The notes: generated by a model not told the origin, from the sequence alone. A stretch of DNA of 61,682 nucleotides from Candidatus Zixiibacteriota bacterium (GCA_035574315.1 DATLYW010000042.1:1-61682); one strand, 5' to 3'; shown: positions 52,120 to 61,290, numbered from the stretch's first letter. Translations and numbers: made by a program.

Positions 52120-52355
52120 AACGCTCTTTCTTCCTCCCTTCGAAGGTCCGCGCCGCCAGAGCAGCGCGGTCACGGCCGGACGACGCAACGCTCATGCCAC
52201 CGACGGCGACATTCATGAAGCGCGCGGAAGCCGAAGGCTTTTACGGCCGTGCGGAAACGTCCAGAAAGTCGGCCTGTAGGAATTCGCCGACACTCCGGCC
52301 GAAGTAGGCCGAACACGGACAATCCGGACGGCCTCAGGGCGGCGGCGAAATGGCT
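52120..52355. other. Intergenic region between divergent mlaC-like and D-aminoacylase genes
   Basis: No supported gene. It contains several short CCGGCC/GGCCGA-type inverted words (52270-52315) that could fold, but no clear terminator or repeat family. The right end leads into the promoter at 52356. Confidence 0.4.
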
Positions 52356-52384
52356 TTGACTTGATCCACGCCTTTGCGTATTGT
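52356..52384 (+). promoter_or_regulatory. Predicted sigma-70 promoter of the D-aminoacylase gene
   Basis: TTGACT (52356-52361, five of six) and TATTGT (52379-52384, four of six) with a 17-nt spacer. GGAAGGAGG precedes ATG 52419. Confidence 0.55.
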
Positions 52385-52418
52385 CAACCGGAGCATATCC
52401 GGGAAGGAGGAGCTCCCC

Positions 52419-54116
52419 ATGGAATACGACCTGCTCGTGCGGCGCGGCCGGATCGTCGACGGTTCAGGACTGCCTTCCTTCGTGGCCGATCTCGGTGTCA
52501 GGGACGGGAAGATCGTCGAGATCGGGCGTCTGACGGGCGCCGCGGCCAGGACCATCGACGCTGAAGGTCTCGCGGTAGCGCCGGGCTTCATCGATCATCA
52601 CACGCATCTCGACGCCCAGATGCTATGGGACCCCTACGGGACCTGCGAGCCGCAGCATGGGATCACCACCGTCATCATGGGAAACTGCGGCCTCACGCTG
52701 GCCCCGGTGAGCGCGGGGGGTGAGGACGCGCTGGTCAAGAGCTTCGTGCGCGTGGAGGCGATCCCGCGGTTCGCGCTGGAGCAGGGAGTGAAGTGGGCGT
52801 GGCGCAGCTACGGCGACTATCTCGACAATTTCGAAGGCAAGGTCGGGATCAACGTCGGCGGGCTGGTGGGCCATATCGCCCTCCGGCACGACGTCATGGG
52901 CGAAGAGGCGGTGGAGCGCGCCGCGACGCCGAAAGAAGTTCAGCGGATGCGGGCGGCGGTGCTCGAGGCGATGCAGGGCGGCGCGCTCGGGATCTCCACG
53001 AACCGTAACGAACGGCACATGCGCGAGGATGGCAAGCCCGTGGCCAGCCGGCTGGCGGACGACGAGGAGCTGTTCGCGCTCTGCGACGTGCTGGCCGAGC
53101 ACAACGCCGGCGTGATCGAGACGATCCTGGGGCGGAACAAAATCGAGCATTTCCAGTTCTACCATCAGCTCGCGCGCCGGACGCAGAGACCGATTCTGTG
53201 GCAAAGCCTGCAGCACCGCTGGGCCGAGCCGAACCTCTGGCGCGAGCAGCTCGACGCGGTGGAAGGGATCTTTCGCGACGGCTACCAGGCCTACGGCCTG
53301 TCGCACACGGTTCCGCTGGTGCGCCATTTCGACCTGAAGAACTGTCAGGTCTTCGACGAGTTTCCGACCTGGAAAAGCCTGATGTTCCTCCCCGTGGAGG
53401 TCCGCAAGCAGGCGCTGCGTGATCCGGAGACCCGCGCGAAGCTGCGGGCCGATCTCGCCGATCCGCGCCCGACGAATTTCCACCGTCGCTGGGACATTCT
53501 CCGGGTCGAGAAGACCGCCCGGCCCGAAAACCGCGGCTACAACGGAAGAACCATCGCCGAGGTGGCGGCGATGCGCGGGCAGGACCCTCTCGACGCGTTC
53601 CTCGATCTCTCGCTGGAAGAGGATCTTTCCACCGTGTTCTGGAACGCGAACAACGGCGGCGACCCCCGTGCGATGGGCGAGATCTTGCGCAGCCCCTACG
53701 TCCTGGTAGGAACCTCGGATGCGGGCGCCCACGTGCAGTTCGGCGCGGATTTCGGGTACGGTACCACCCTGCTCGGCCTCTGGGTGCGCGAGCGGCAGAT
53801 CATGAGCCTGGAGCAGGCGGTCTACAAGCTGACGTTCCACGTAGCCTCGATTTTCGGGCTCGGCAGGAGAGGGCTGCTGCGGCCGGGATACGCGGCCGAT
53901 CTCGCGATCTTCGATCCCGAAACGGTCGGTGCGGACGAGCCCGAGTGGGCGAACGACTATCCCGCGAATTCGAAACGTCTCATTCAACGCTCGCGGGGTG
54001 TCCACTACACGATCGTCAACGGCAGGGTCATCCACGAAGAAGGACGGATGACCGGGGAGCTTCCGGGGCACGTGCTCCGGGGAGCGCTCTACCGCGAGCA
54101 AAGGGCGGCCGCCTGA
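52419..54116 (+). CDS. N-acyl-D-amino-acid deacylase family amidohydrolase
   Basis: 565 residues of the amidohydrolase-3/D-aminoacylase family. The N-terminal beta-sandwich includes EYDLLVRRGRIVDGSG. The metal site is GFIDHHTHLDAQ (HxH near residue 65). GNCGLTLAP and GLVGHIALR follow, with the active-site Asp in GTSDAGAHVQFG and a C-terminal GLGRRGLLRPGYAADLAIFDPE. Such enzymes deacylate N-acyl-D-amino acids or related amides; the substrate is not predictable. ATG 52419 is set by GGAAGGAGG. A Rieske-type gene follows after 3 bp. Confidence 0.88.
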   Translation: MEYDLLVRRGRIVDGSGLPSFVADLGVRDGKIVEIGRLTGAAARTIDAEGLAVAPGFIDHHTHLDAQMLWDPYGTCEPQHGITTVIMGNCGLTLAPVSAGGEDALVKSFVRVEAIPRFALEQGVKWAWRSYGDYLDNFEGKVGINVGGLVGHIALRHDVMGEEAVERAATPKEVQRMRAAVLEAMQGGALGISTNRNERHMREDGKPVASRLADDEELFALCDVLAEHNAGVIETILGRNKIEHFQFYHQLARRTQRPILWQSLQHRWAEPNLWREQLDAVEGIFRDGYQAYGLSHTVPLVRHFDLKNCQVFDEFPTWKSLMFLPVEVRKQALRDPETRAKLRADLADPRPTNFHRRWDILRVEKTARPENRGYNGRTIAEVAAMRGQDPLDAFLDLSLEEDLSTVFWNANNGGDPRAMGEILRSPYVLVGTSDAGAHVQFGADFGYGTTLLGLWVRERQIMSLEQAVYKLTFHVASIFGLGRRGLLRPGYAADLAIFDPETVGADEPEWANDYPANSKRLIQRSRGVHYTIVNGRVIHEEGRMTGELPGHVLRGALYREQRAAA

Positions 54117-54119
54117 GCC

Positions 54120-54443
54120 ATGGGGGTCGCCTACGTTCCGGTGGCCCGCGCCGGCGAGCTGGCCGTCGGCGCGATGAAGGAGGTGGATCTCGGAGGCCGG
54201 GCCGTCGTGATCGCGCGCACCGCCAGCCGCTACTTCGCGTTCGCCAGGGAATGCCCGCACGAAGGTGCGGATCTGAAAAACGGAGGAGAGCTGCTGGAAG
54301 GCGAGAAGCTCAGATGCAACAATCACGGCTACTGCTTCGACCTCAACTCCGGAGACTGCCTGGTGCCGCAGGGCGGTCCGCCGCTGACGGTGCTGGCCGT
54401 CGAGGAGCGCGGGGAGGAGGTCTGCATTCGCCTGGAATGGTAG
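54120..54443 (+). CDS. Small Rieske-type 2Fe-2S ferredoxin
   Basis: 107 residues. Rieske ligands are CPHEGADL and CNNHGYCFDL (C-x-H ... C-x2-H), flanked by RTASRYFAFARE and GGPPLTVLAVEE. Soluble, like the ferredoxin subunits of aromatic-ring dioxygenases and NirD-like proteins. No oxygenase is nearby; its coupling to the upstream deacylase (3 bp gap) is odd. The partner is unknown. Confidence 0.9.
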   Translation: MGVAYVPVARAGELAVGAMKEVDLGGRAVVIARTASRYFAFARECPHEGADLKNGGELLEGEKLRCNNHGYCFDLNSGDCLVPQGGPPLTVLAVEERGEEVCIRLEW

Positions 54444-54468
54444 CGGGAGGCTCGTTGGCGGAGCCGGC

Positions 54469-55395
54469 ATGCGGCGCGGGTGCTTCGGGATGAGGACAAA
54501 CCGGATCGTCCGGCTCCCGGCGGCGGCCCGGCTTCTCTGTCTTCTCTTCCTGTTGCCGGCGCTCGCCGGGGCCCAGGCCCCCGCGAGCTCCGGGAAGAGT
54601 TTTCTCTGGGAGGTGCGCTCGGACCGCAGCCGCGTTTTCCTGCTGGGCTCGATCCATTTCCTCAGGGGGGAAGACTACCCGCTGCAGCAGACGATCGAGG
54701 AAAGCTTCGCGCGCGCGAAGAAGGTCGTGCTGGAGATCGAACTCGACGGCGCGGCTCCCGAGAGGATCCAGCAGCTCACGCTGGAAAAGGGGCTCTTCCG
54801 GAACGGCAAGACTCTCCGGCAGAGCGTCGCCCCGGAAACCTACGAGCTGGCGCGTAGCCGGGCGAAGGAGCTGGGCGTCGATGTGGAAACGCTGGAGCCG
54901 TTCAAACCGTGGGTGGTGGCTTTGACCCTTGCCAGCTTGAAGCTCAAGAAGCTCGGTTACGACCCGAGCCTGGGCGTCGACCGCTACCTGGCGCGGCGGG
55001 CGAAGGAAGCGAACAAACCGCTTGCGGGGCTGGAGACGGCCGAGTTCCAGATTGCCCTGTTCGACGGGTTTTCCGCGCGCGAACAGGAGCAGATGCTGCT
55101 GCAGACGCTGAGGGAAATGGACCTGCTCGACAAAAGCGTGGAGCGGATCGTACAATCGTGGCGTACCGGAGACGCCGCGGCGCTGGCGGACCTCATGCTG
55201 GCGAGCATGCGGCAGTACCCCGAGGTGCATCGTAAGCTCATCGAGGACCGCAACCGGCGGTGGGTACCGCAGATCGAGCGGCTGCTGGCGGAGGGAGACG
55301 ATGCTCTCGTCGTCGTCGGGGCGGCTCATCTCGTCGGCGAGGCCGGCGTGCTGGAGCTGTTGAGGGCTCGGGGCTACCGGGTGGAGCAAAAGTGA
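54469..55395 (+). CDS. TraB/GumN-family protein
   Basis: 308 residues: N-terminal signal or anchor (ARLLCLLFLLPALAGAQA), then the TraB/GumN fold with FLLGSIHFL near residue 60, VVLEIELDGAAPE, LETAEFQIALFDGFS, and VVVGAAHLVGEAGVLELLRARGY at the C-terminus. The GSIH and GAAHL motifs hold the presumed metal or catalytic residues of this TIKI-like putative protease family. Possible start at ATG 54487 within the same frame. It overlaps the next gene (GTGA). Confidence 0.88.
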   Translation: MRRGCFGMRTNRIVRLPAAARLLCLLFLLPALAGAQAPASSGKSFLWEVRSDRSRVFLLGSIHFLRGEDYPLQQTIEESFARAKKVVLEIELDGAAPERIQQLTLEKGLFRNGKTLRQSVAPETYELARSRAKELGVDVETLEPFKPWVVALTLASLKLKKLGYDPSLGVDRYLARRAKEANKPLAGLETAEFQIALFDGFSAREQEQMLLQTLREMDLLDKSVERIVQSWRTGDAAALADLMLASMRQYPEVHRKLIEDRNRRWVPQIERLLAEGDDALVVVGAAHLVGEAGVLELLRARGYRVEQK

Positions 55396-55895
55396 CGGAC
55401 GACGGCTGGAAATCCCGCAAGACCATTCGGGTGGCGGACTGGATGAGCGAGCAGGTGCTCGCGGTCGAGGTTTTCGACAGCCTCAACACCGCGCGCCAGC
55501 TGATGGCGAAGCACCGCATCAACCAGCTGCCGGTGCTCGACAATGACCGGCTGGTCGGCATCGTCACCGACCGGGATATCCGGGACGCCTACCCGACCAG
55601 CATGCTCATCGGGCGGGCGCGGGAGATCGATCGGTTCGCGGAAAGGTACACGGTCGAGGAGGTCATGACCCACAACATTCTCACCGTCCAGCCGGAGACG
55701 CCGCTGCTGACCGCGGTCGAGCTGCTGCGGCGCCACCGCATCGGCTCGCTCCCGGTGGTCAAGGCCGGAAAGCTCGTGGGAATCATCACCCGCAGCGATA
55801 TCCTCGATTTCGTCCTGAGCGGCGGGTCGGTCCGGGATCGCAGCCGGCAGCGGGCTGCGCCACGCAAGTCCTCAAAGCGCGAGCCCCACCGATGA
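55392..55895 (+). CDS. CBS-domain pair protein
   Basis: 167 residues comprising two CBS motifs: VADWMSEQVLAVEVFDSLNTARQLMAKHRINQLPV with LVGIVTDRDIRD, and VEEVMTHNILTVQPETPLLTAVELLRRHRIGSLPV with LVGIITRSDILDF. CBS pairs bind adenine nucleotides and act as energy or ligand sensors; the effector here is unknown. The C-terminal tail is Arg/Lys-rich. GTG 55392 overlaps the TraB-family stop, so the two are coupled. Confidence 0.9.
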   Translation: MTDDGWKSRKTIRVADWMSEQVLAVEVFDSLNTARQLMAKHRINQLPVLDNDRLVGIVTDRDIRDAYPTSMLIGRAREIDRFAERYTVEEVMTHNILTVQPETPLLTAVELLRRHRIGSLPVVKAGKLVGIITRSDILDFVLSGGSVRDRSRQRAAPRKSSKREPHR

Positions 55896-55919
55896 CGCCG
55901 CGGCTCGCAACCCGGAACC

Positions 55920-56411
55920 ATGGCTTCGTTCGACATCGTGAGTCGCGTCGATCTCCAGGAGGTCGACAACGCCGTGAACATCACCCGTAAGGCGATTCTC
56001 GCACGCTACGACTTCCGCCAGTCCAGGACCGAGGTCCTCCTCGACAAGAAAGAAAAGAAAATCCGGATCGCTACCGAGGACGACATGAAGTTGAGGGCGG
56101 TCCGGGAGACCCTGGTGGAAAATCTGGTCCGGCGCAAGGTCGACCGCCGATGCCTGGATCCGAAGCCGGCTCGCGCGGCCGGGGGCGGGATGATCCAGCA
56201 AGAAATCGACATCAGGGAAGGCATCGACGACGAGACCGCCCGGGCGATCGTCAAGATGATCAAGGAACAAAAGCTCAAGGTGCAGGCGGCGATTCAGGGA
56301 AACCAGGTGCGCGTGAGCGGCAAGAACATCGACGATCTCCAGGCGATCATCCGGCTTTTGCGGGGCGCCGGTCTGCCGGTACCCCTGCAATTCGTCAATC
56401 TGCAGCGCTAG
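55920..56411 (+). CDS. yajQ: YajQ-family nucleotide/cyclic di-GMP-binding protein
   Basis: 163 residues, full length. Starts [20 protein letters not shown], then [15 protein letters not shown], and [33 protein letters not shown] near the end, diagnostic of YajQ. Family members bind c-di-GMP or other nucleotides and can act with transcription factors. It follows the CBS gene by 24 bp. Confidence 0.95.
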   Translation: MASFDIVSRVDLQEVDNAVNITRKAILARYDFRQSRTEVLLDKKEKKIRIATEDDMKLRAVRETLVENLVRRKVDRRCLDPKPARAAGGGMIQQEIDIREGIDDETARAIVKMIKEQKLKVQAAIQGNQVRVSGKNIDDLQAIIRLLRGAGLPVPLQFVNLQR

Positions 56412-56448
56412 CGGGAGCGTCGTGCGCCGCGGCGCAAGAGAGGCGAGC

Positions 56449-56844
56449 ATGGAGAAGATACGGAAATCCGAGGAGGAGTGGCGCAAGCAATTGACGCCCG
56501 AGCAGTTCGAGGTCACCCGCAGGAAAGGGACGGAGAGGGCCTTTACCGGCGCTTACTGGAACTGCCACGCAAAGGGGATTTACCGCTGCATCTGCTGCGG
56601 CAACGAGCTTTTCAGCTCGGAGACGAAGTTCGATTCGGGCACCGGGTGGCCGAGCTTCTGGGCCCCCGTCGCCGAAGAGAACGTCAAAACGGAAGAGGAC
56701 AACAGCCTGTTCATGCGCCGGATCGAGGTTCTGTGCAGCCGGTGCGACGCGCACCTAGGACACGTGTTTCCCGATGGGCCGGCGCCGACGCGGCTTCGCT
56801 ACTGCATCAACTCGGCCGCTCTGAAGCTCGAGACCCGCGAGTAG
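56449..56844 (+). CDS. msrB: Peptide methionine (R)-S-oxide reductase MsrB
   Basis: 131 residues. Zinc-site cysteine pairs CICCGNELF and CSRCDAHLG, substrate block [10 protein letters not shown], and catalytic Cys in RYCINSAAL near the C-terminus. It reduces methionine-R-sulfoxide in proteins using thioredoxin. The catalytic residue is a normal TGC Cys, not Sec. ATG 56449 fits the family start; ATG/GTG 56422 would add nine residues. Confidence 0.95.
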   Translation: MEKIRKSEEEWRKQLTPEQFEVTRRKGTERAFTGAYWNCHAKGIYRCICCGNELFSSETKFDSGTGWPSFWAPVAEENVKTEEDNSLFMRRIEVLCSRCDAHLGHVFPDGPAPTRLRYCINSAALKLETRE

Positions 56845-56864
56845 CGGAAGGGGGAACGCACGGC

Positions 56865-57320
56865 GTGGACGGAACGGCTTTTCAAGACCAGGGCTCGGTG
56901 CGTCACTGCTACGGCTGCGGGGCCGACAATCCGAAAGGTCTGCACGTCAAGAGCTATTGGGACGGCGACGAAGCGGTCGCCACGTGGCAGCCCCAGCCGC
57001 ATCATTGCGGCGGCTCCAGGGACGTGCTTTACGGCGGGATCGTCGCGTCGCTGATCGATTGCCACAGCTTGAATCTCGCCATTGCGGCGGCGTACCGTGC
57101 GGAAGGCCGGCCGATCGGGAGCGCGCCCCGCATCGGCTACGTCACGGCGAGCATGAGCGTTTCGTATCTCAGGCCCGCGCCGGTGGACCGGCCGGTGGAG
57201 CTTCGCGCCCGCATCGAGCGATGGGAAGGGCGAAAGGTCTGGGTGAGCTGCACGCTGTCGGCGGGAGGCACGCTGCGTGCGACGGGGCAGGTCCTCGGAG
57301 TGCGGGTGACGTGGGAGTAA
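56865..57320 (+). CDS. PaaI-type hotdog-fold thioesterase
   Basis: 151 residues. N-terminal HCYGCGADNPKGLHVKSYWDG, then the hotdog core HHCGGSRDVLYGGIVASLIDCHSLNLAI, where GG-x5-D is the acyl-CoA thioesterase motif, and VSYLRPAPVDRPVELRARIERWEGRKVWV. Hydrolyses an unidentified acyl-CoA (inference from family). The start is GTG 56865 with AAGGGGG upstream. Confidence 0.85.
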   Translation: MDGTAFQDQGSVRHCYGCGADNPKGLHVKSYWDGDEAVATWQPQPHHCGGSRDVLYGGIVASLIDCHSLNLAIAAAYRAEGRPIGSAPRIGYVTASMSVSYLRPAPVDRPVELRARIERWEGRKVWVSCTLSAGGTLRATGQVLGVRVTWE

Positions 57321-57377
57321 AGGTTCGGGCGGTCGGACCATGGCAATGATCGACGCTCCAGAACCAATCGGGTCGCG

Positions 57378-58322
57378 ATGGAATACACCACGCTCGGACG
57401 GACCGGGTTGTGCGTGAGCGTCGCGGGGCTCGGCTGCGGCGGCCCGAGCCGGCTCGGTCTGCGCGACAGCCGCGAGTCCGAGGCGGCCGCGGTGGCGCTG
57501 GTCCGACTGGCGATCGATCTCGGCGTCAACTTTCTCGATACCGCGCAATCCTACGGGACGGAGCCGGTAGTGGGAAAAGCGATCGCCGGCCTGCCGCGCG
57601 AGCGGCTCGTGATATCGACGAAGAAAACGGTCCCGGCCCGGGACCACCCGGATCCCGGAGCGGAGCTCCGCAGGGGGCTGGAGCGGAGCCTGAGGGATCT
57701 TCGGACGGACTACGTCGACGTCTATCATCTGCACGGCCTCGAGCCGCGCGACTACCCTTTCGCCAGGGAAAGACTTCTGCCGGTGATGAGCCGGCTTCGG
57801 GACGAAGGAAAGATCCGTTTCATCGGCGTGACGGAGGCGTTCGTGCCCGATCCTTCGCATGCGATGCTTCGCGAAAGCCTTCCCGACGATCCGTGGGACG
57901 TCGTCATGGTCGGCTTCAACCTCTTGAATCCCTCGGCGCGAAAGACGGTTCTCCCGCTGGCCCGGAAAAACAAGACCGGAGTGCTGGGGATGTTCGCGGT
58001 GCGCCGGGCGCTCAGCCGGCCCGAGCGCTTGCGCGCTCTGCGGGAGGAGCTGCTGCGGAGGAACGCTGCAGCGGCGGCGGCGCTGGAGGCCGCCGAGCCG
58101 CTTGGATTCGTGCTCCGCGAGAGCGGCGCGTCCACGCTGCCGGAGGCGGCCTACCGTTTTTGCAGGCACGAGCCGGGCATCGACGTCGTGCTCACGGGGA
58201 CGGGAAACCCCGATCATCTCCGCGACAACATCGAGGCCCTGCTCAAGCCACCCTTGCCGGACGGAGTCCTCCGCCGGCTCGAAGAAATGTTCGGCGACAT
58301 CGACTGGTTGACGGGTAATTGA
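57378..58322 (+). CDS. Aldo/keto reductase family protein
   Basis: 314 residues, NAD(P)H-dependent TIM-barrel oxidoreductase. MEYTTLGRTGLCVSVAGLGCGG, NFLDTAQSYGTEPVVGKAI (catalytic Asp and Tyr), STKKT (Lys) and VDVYHLHGLE (His). Closest to short-chain aldehyde/ketone reductases of the AKR family; the substrate is unknown. The second aldo/keto reductase gene at 58710 is on the opposite strand and only distantly similar. Confidence 0.9.
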   Translation: MEYTTLGRTGLCVSVAGLGCGGPSRLGLRDSRESEAAAVALVRLAIDLGVNFLDTAQSYGTEPVVGKAIAGLPRERLVISTKKTVPARDHPDPGAELRRGLERSLRDLRTDYVDVYHLHGLEPRDYPFARERLLPVMSRLRDEGKIRFIGVTEAFVPDPSHAMLRESLPDDPWDVVMVGFNLLNPSARKTVLPLARKNKTGVLGMFAVRRALSRPERLRALREELLRRNAAAAAALEAAEPLGFVLRESGASTLPEAAYRFCRHEPGIDVVLTGTGNPDHLRDNIEALLKPPLPDGVLRRLEEMFGDIDWLTGN

Positions 58323-58709
58323 TTCCCGGAGCCGAAAACCCTTCTGCGGGAAACCGAAAACTGAATAACCGGCGGCGGGCGGCCGTTCATGCGGGATTCC
58401 CGCGGTCGGGACTGATGCGGAACGAAGGACAACCCCACCGCAGCGAAGACGACGGGTCGGCACTTCCGGGGCAAGTATCGGTCGGGATACTTCGATCAAA
58501 GCCGCCGCCCGGCGACGACCTTGAGCGCCTCGAAGCACAGCGGCCTTGAAATTTCGCGTTCTTGCATCTTCCTGGTCGGGGTGGTGCCCTCGCTCTGTCG
58601 CGGTCCGCTGCGGAAACCCGGCGCAAAAGTCGGGCGTGAAAAAGAACGGAAGTCGGGATCGGAGCGAACGCGAGGCGTGGAACGTTGGACGCCGGACGGA
58701 AAACGGGTT
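58323..58709. other. 387-bp gap between convergent aldo/keto reductase genes, repeat-rich
   Basis: No supported gene. An open frame on the + strand (58319-58549) has composition unlike a protein and spans the dispersed repeat (copy B). The right part contains GACGCCGGACGGAA (about 58688-58701), shared with the palindrome at 48968-49046. The gap is therefore a landing place for at least two dispersed elements. Confidence 0.6.
58443..58570 (+). repeat. Dispersed intergenic repeat, copy B
   Basis: Counterpart of 20370-20500, same orientation, sharing the exact 17-mer GCGAAGACGACGGGTCG (58443-58459) and further words ACTTCGAT, AAAGCCG, CTCGAAG and TTTCGC in the same order and spacing (offset of one base). 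Function is unknown; it follows a gene 3' end, as copy A does. Confidence 0.7.
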
Positions 58710-59822
58710 TCAGCTCGCCGCCTGGAACAGTTTCGAGTATTGCTCCCAGGACGCCGGGGCGACACGTGCGGTCCTCAGATTTTCCTCGACGTGCGCGACC
58801 TGCTTCATGCCGACCAGCGCGGTGGTCACGCCGGGGGTGGAGCGCACGAACTGCAGCGAGCGCTGCGCGTCGGATTCCAGTCCCTCAAAGGTCTCTGCGA
58901 TCAGCCCCGGCAGGTTGCGCGCGAGCTGGCCCTGAAGGATCGACGCGCTGGCCATGACCGTGATCCCCAGACGTTCCGCCGCCTCGAGCAGCGTCATCGC
59001 CGCGCCGCCCACGTTCTGGTTGGCGAGCGACAGGGCCTCGGTCATTCCCAGATTCACGGGAAGCTGGATGAACTTGAAGCGGTGCTCCCGCCCGCCCGCT
59101 TTCGCCGCCAGCTCGACAACCTCGCTCAACGAGAGATAATCCTTCGCCGAAGGGGGATTGCGATAGCCGTTCCACGTGGCCGTTCCGTAGTGGCGGATCT
59201 TGCCGGCGGCCGCCGCCTCTTCGAGCGTCTCGAAGGCGCGCGTCAACCGGGCCCTGAACTCGTCCGGAGAAACCCGTCCGAGCTGAATTTCGGGATTGTG
59301 GAGGTAGTAAACGTCGATGCAGTCGAGGGCGAGGTTGCGCAGACTGCATTCGAGCTGGTGGCGGAGGTACTTCGGGGTCATGCAATGACAGCTGCCGACG
59401 ACGTCGGCGAGCGAGGCGATGCCGGTCTTGACGAACGCTTCCTCGAAATAGAGGCGCGGATCCTCCGGCGGCGCCCCGTCGTAGGGAATGAATCCGCCCT
59501 TGGTCGCGATCACGATCTCCTCGCGCCGGTATCCTCTGGCCGACAGCTCCTTCAGCGCTTCCCCGACGCTCCGTTCGCTGCGCTGGCACCGGTAGTTCGC
59601 CGCGGTGTCGATGACGTTGCAGCCGAGCTCGACGGCGGCGATCAGCGCGGCCCGGTACTTCCGATCGGTGGCGTCGTCCGGGTTGCCGAGATAAGTGCCG
59701 ATGCCGATCGACGAAAGCCACAGATCCTGCGAAAGGCGGAAGTGACCGTCGGGGATCGCGCCGGCGAACCGGCGGCGGTAGTTTTCGGTGCCCGCGCGGG
59801 TGGCGCAACCGGACAGGCTCAT
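58710..59822 (-). CDS. Aldo/keto reductase family protein, second type
   Basis: 370 residues. IGIGTYLGNPDDATDRKYRAALIAAVELGCNVIDTAANYRCQRSERSVGEAL (catalytic Asp and Tyr), VIATKGGF (Lys), CIDVYYLHNPE (His). N-terminal MSLSGCATRAGTEN could be mistaken for a lipobox but has no hydrophobic run. Substrate is unknown. It overlaps the DoxX gene upstream (ATGA-type, 59819-59822), so the two form an operon. Confidence 0.88.
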   Translation of the reverse strand: MSLSGCATRAGTENYRRRFAGAIPDGHFRLSQDLWLSSIGIGTYLGNPDDATDRKYRAALIAAVELGCNVIDTAANYRCQRSERSVGEALKELSARGYRREEIVIATKGGFIPYDGAPPEDPRLYFEEAFVKTGIASLADVVGSCHCMTPKYLRHQLECSLRNLALDCIDVYYLHNPEIQLGRVSPDEFRARLTRAFETLEEAAAAGKIRHYGTATWNGYRNPPSAKDYLSLSEVVELAAKAGGREHRFKFIQLPVNLGMTEALSLANQNVGGAAMTLLEAAERLGITVMASASILQGQLARNLPGLIAETFEGLESDAQRSLQFVRSTPGVTTALVGMKQVAHVEENLRTARVAPASWEQYSKLFQAAS

Positions 59823-60289
59823 CGCGGCCCCCTGGAACCGCGGGAGAGAAGCCCGTCGATTCCGAGCGTCCGGCCCGCGTTCGAAAGAAAGATCACCACG
59901 AGCGCGACAATGAACGTCTGTTGCTGGGCCAGGGTCACGCCCCCCCGCGCCATCCCCGGCCCGAGCACGTAGTTCGCCAGCAGGAAAAGCCCGGAGAGCG
60001 CGGTCAACCGCGTCAGGACTCCGAGAAAAAGACAGGCGCCGACGAGGATCTCGCCTCCCATCACGAGATACCCGAAGAGCTCACGGTGCGGGACGACGTA
60101 CTGGAGCAGGAAGGACTTGTACCAGGGATAGAGATCCAGAGCGGGGATATCTCCGATCTGCCGTCCGATCCAGTCGCCGTGGGGAAAATCCCGCTGGAAT
60201 TTGCGGATTCCCTGGTAGAAAAAGTAGTAACCGATGTAGAGGCGCAGCAGCGCCACATGCCAGAGGTAGGTTTTTTCTCTCAGATTCAT
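59819..60289 (-). CDS. DoxX-family membrane protein
   Basis: 156 residues, four TM helices: VALLRLYIGYYFFYQGIRKFQRDF (the DoxX start pattern), ELFGYLVMGGEILVGACLFLGVLTRLTALSGLFLLANYVL, and QQQTFIVALVVIFLSNAGRTLGIDGLL. DoxX relatives include thiosulfate:quinone oxidoreductase subunits and respiratory or redox-linked membrane proteins. Here the partner is an aldo/keto reductase; the role is unknown. Confidence 0.87.
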   Translation of the reverse strand: MNLREKTYLWHVALLRLYIGYYFFYQGIRKFQRDFPHGDWIGRQIGDIPALDLYPWYKSFLLQYVVPHRELFGYLVMGGEILVGACLFLGVLTRLTALSGLFLLANYVLGPGMARGGVTLAQQQTFIVALVVIFLSNAGRTLGIDGLLSRGSRGPR

Positions 60290-60376
60290 CCCGCCGCACC
60301 CCTCCCCTTACGCCGCGAGCGACGAACCCCCGATCCGCGGTGAGCCCGGCCGGTCCTGCGGCGACGCGCCGACCGT

Positions 60377-61144
60377 CTAGAACTGGTCCTTGAGCTTGCG
60401 GACCTGCGCGAACACCGAGACCGGATTCATGGCGAGCCCGGGATGATCGCGCCTGAGGGTCTCTTTGAGCTCTTTGCTGTCCCACCGCAGGAACGGGTTG
60501 GTCTCCTTCTCTTCACCGATGGTCGAAGGAACCGTCGGGGCGCCGCGCGAGCGCAGTCCCTGGACGCGCTCGTACTTGGCGGCGAGCTTGTAGTTCCTGG
60601 GTTCCAGCGTGAGCGCGAACCGCAGATTGGTTTCCGTATACTCGTGGCCGCAATAGACCTTCGTGTCGTCCGGCAGGGCTGCCAGCTTGCTGAGCGACGC
60701 CTGCATCTGCTCCGGCGTGCCTTCGAAGAGACGGCCGCAGCCTGCGACGAAAAGCGTATCACCGCAGAACAACGCGCCGCCGAACAGGTAAGCCACGTGG
60801 CCCGTGGTGTGGCCGGGTATGAAGAGGACCTTGCCTTCCAGCTCACCGATCCTGACGGAGTCGCCTTCCCGAAGGCCGCGGGTGAGGCCGGGTATGCGCC
60901 CGCGGTCGCTTTCGTGGGCGTAAACCTCCAGGCCGTTCCCGTTCAGGAGCCCTTCGTTGCCGCCGGTATGATCGCGATGGTGGTGGGTGTTGAGGATCGC
61001 CACCAGCCGGGTCTGCTCCCGCTCCGCGCGCTCGAGCACCGGCTCCGCTTCCGATGGATCGACGACGGCGGCCTGGTTGGTCTTCGGGCAGATGATCAGA
61101 TAACCGTAGTTGTCCCGCAGGAGAGGAATCTGTACGATCTTCAT
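60377..61144 (-). CDS. gloB: Hydroxyacylglutathione hydrolase (glyoxalase II-like)
   Basis: 255 residues. Metallo-beta-lactamase fold with THHHRDHTGGN (the glyoxalase II zinc motif), FIPGHTTGHVAYLFGGALFCGDTLF, GCGRLFEGTPEQM and YCGHEYTETNLRFA, plus the C-terminal HAGH domain (PSTIGEEKETNPFLRWD). It hydrolyses S-lactoylglutathione, or another glutathione or thiol ester. ATG 61144 begins the conserved MKIVQIPLLRDNYGYLI. Divergent from the FIST gene. Confidence 0.92.
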   Translation of the reverse strand: MKIVQIPLLRDNYGYLIICPKTNQAAVVDPSEAEPVLERAEREQTRLVAILNTHHHRDHTGGNEGLLNGNGLEVYAHESDRGRIPGLTRGLREGDSVRIGELEGKVLFIPGHTTGHVAYLFGGALFCGDTLFVAGCGRLFEGTPEQMQASLSKLAALPDDTKVYCGHEYTETNLRFALTLEPRNYKLAAKYERVQGLRSRGAPTVPSTIGEEKETNPFLRWDSKELKETLRRDHPGLAMNPVSVFAQVRKLKDQF

Positions 61145-61253
61145 CGAAGTGGGCTCGCCTGGCCGTGCATTCAGGTTGAAGTTAATAAATTTCGCCTCGT
61201 TCTTCAACAAAAATTCCCGCGGGTTCCCCCGTCGGGAGCCCTCGGGCCGACTC

Positions 61254-61283
61254 TTGCCGGAATGCCACCGCCTCGCCTATATT
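61254..61283 (+). promoter_or_regulatory. Possible promoter of the FIST gene
   Basis: TTGCCG (61254-61259) and TATATT (61278-61283) with an 18-nt spacer. The expected transcription start is near 61290, almost at the GTG 61291, so the transcript could be nearly leaderless if this start is right. Confidence 0.35.
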
Positions 61284-61290
61284 TGGCGCC

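Noticed and set aside
56449..56844. Possible selenocysteine in MsrB
   Set aside because: MsrB can be a selenoprotein in other organisms, but here the catalytic codon is TGC and there is no in-frame TGA.
58319..58549. 76-codon open frame after the aldo/keto reductase gene
   Set aside because: It spans a dispersed repeat and has no protein-like composition or homology that I recognise.
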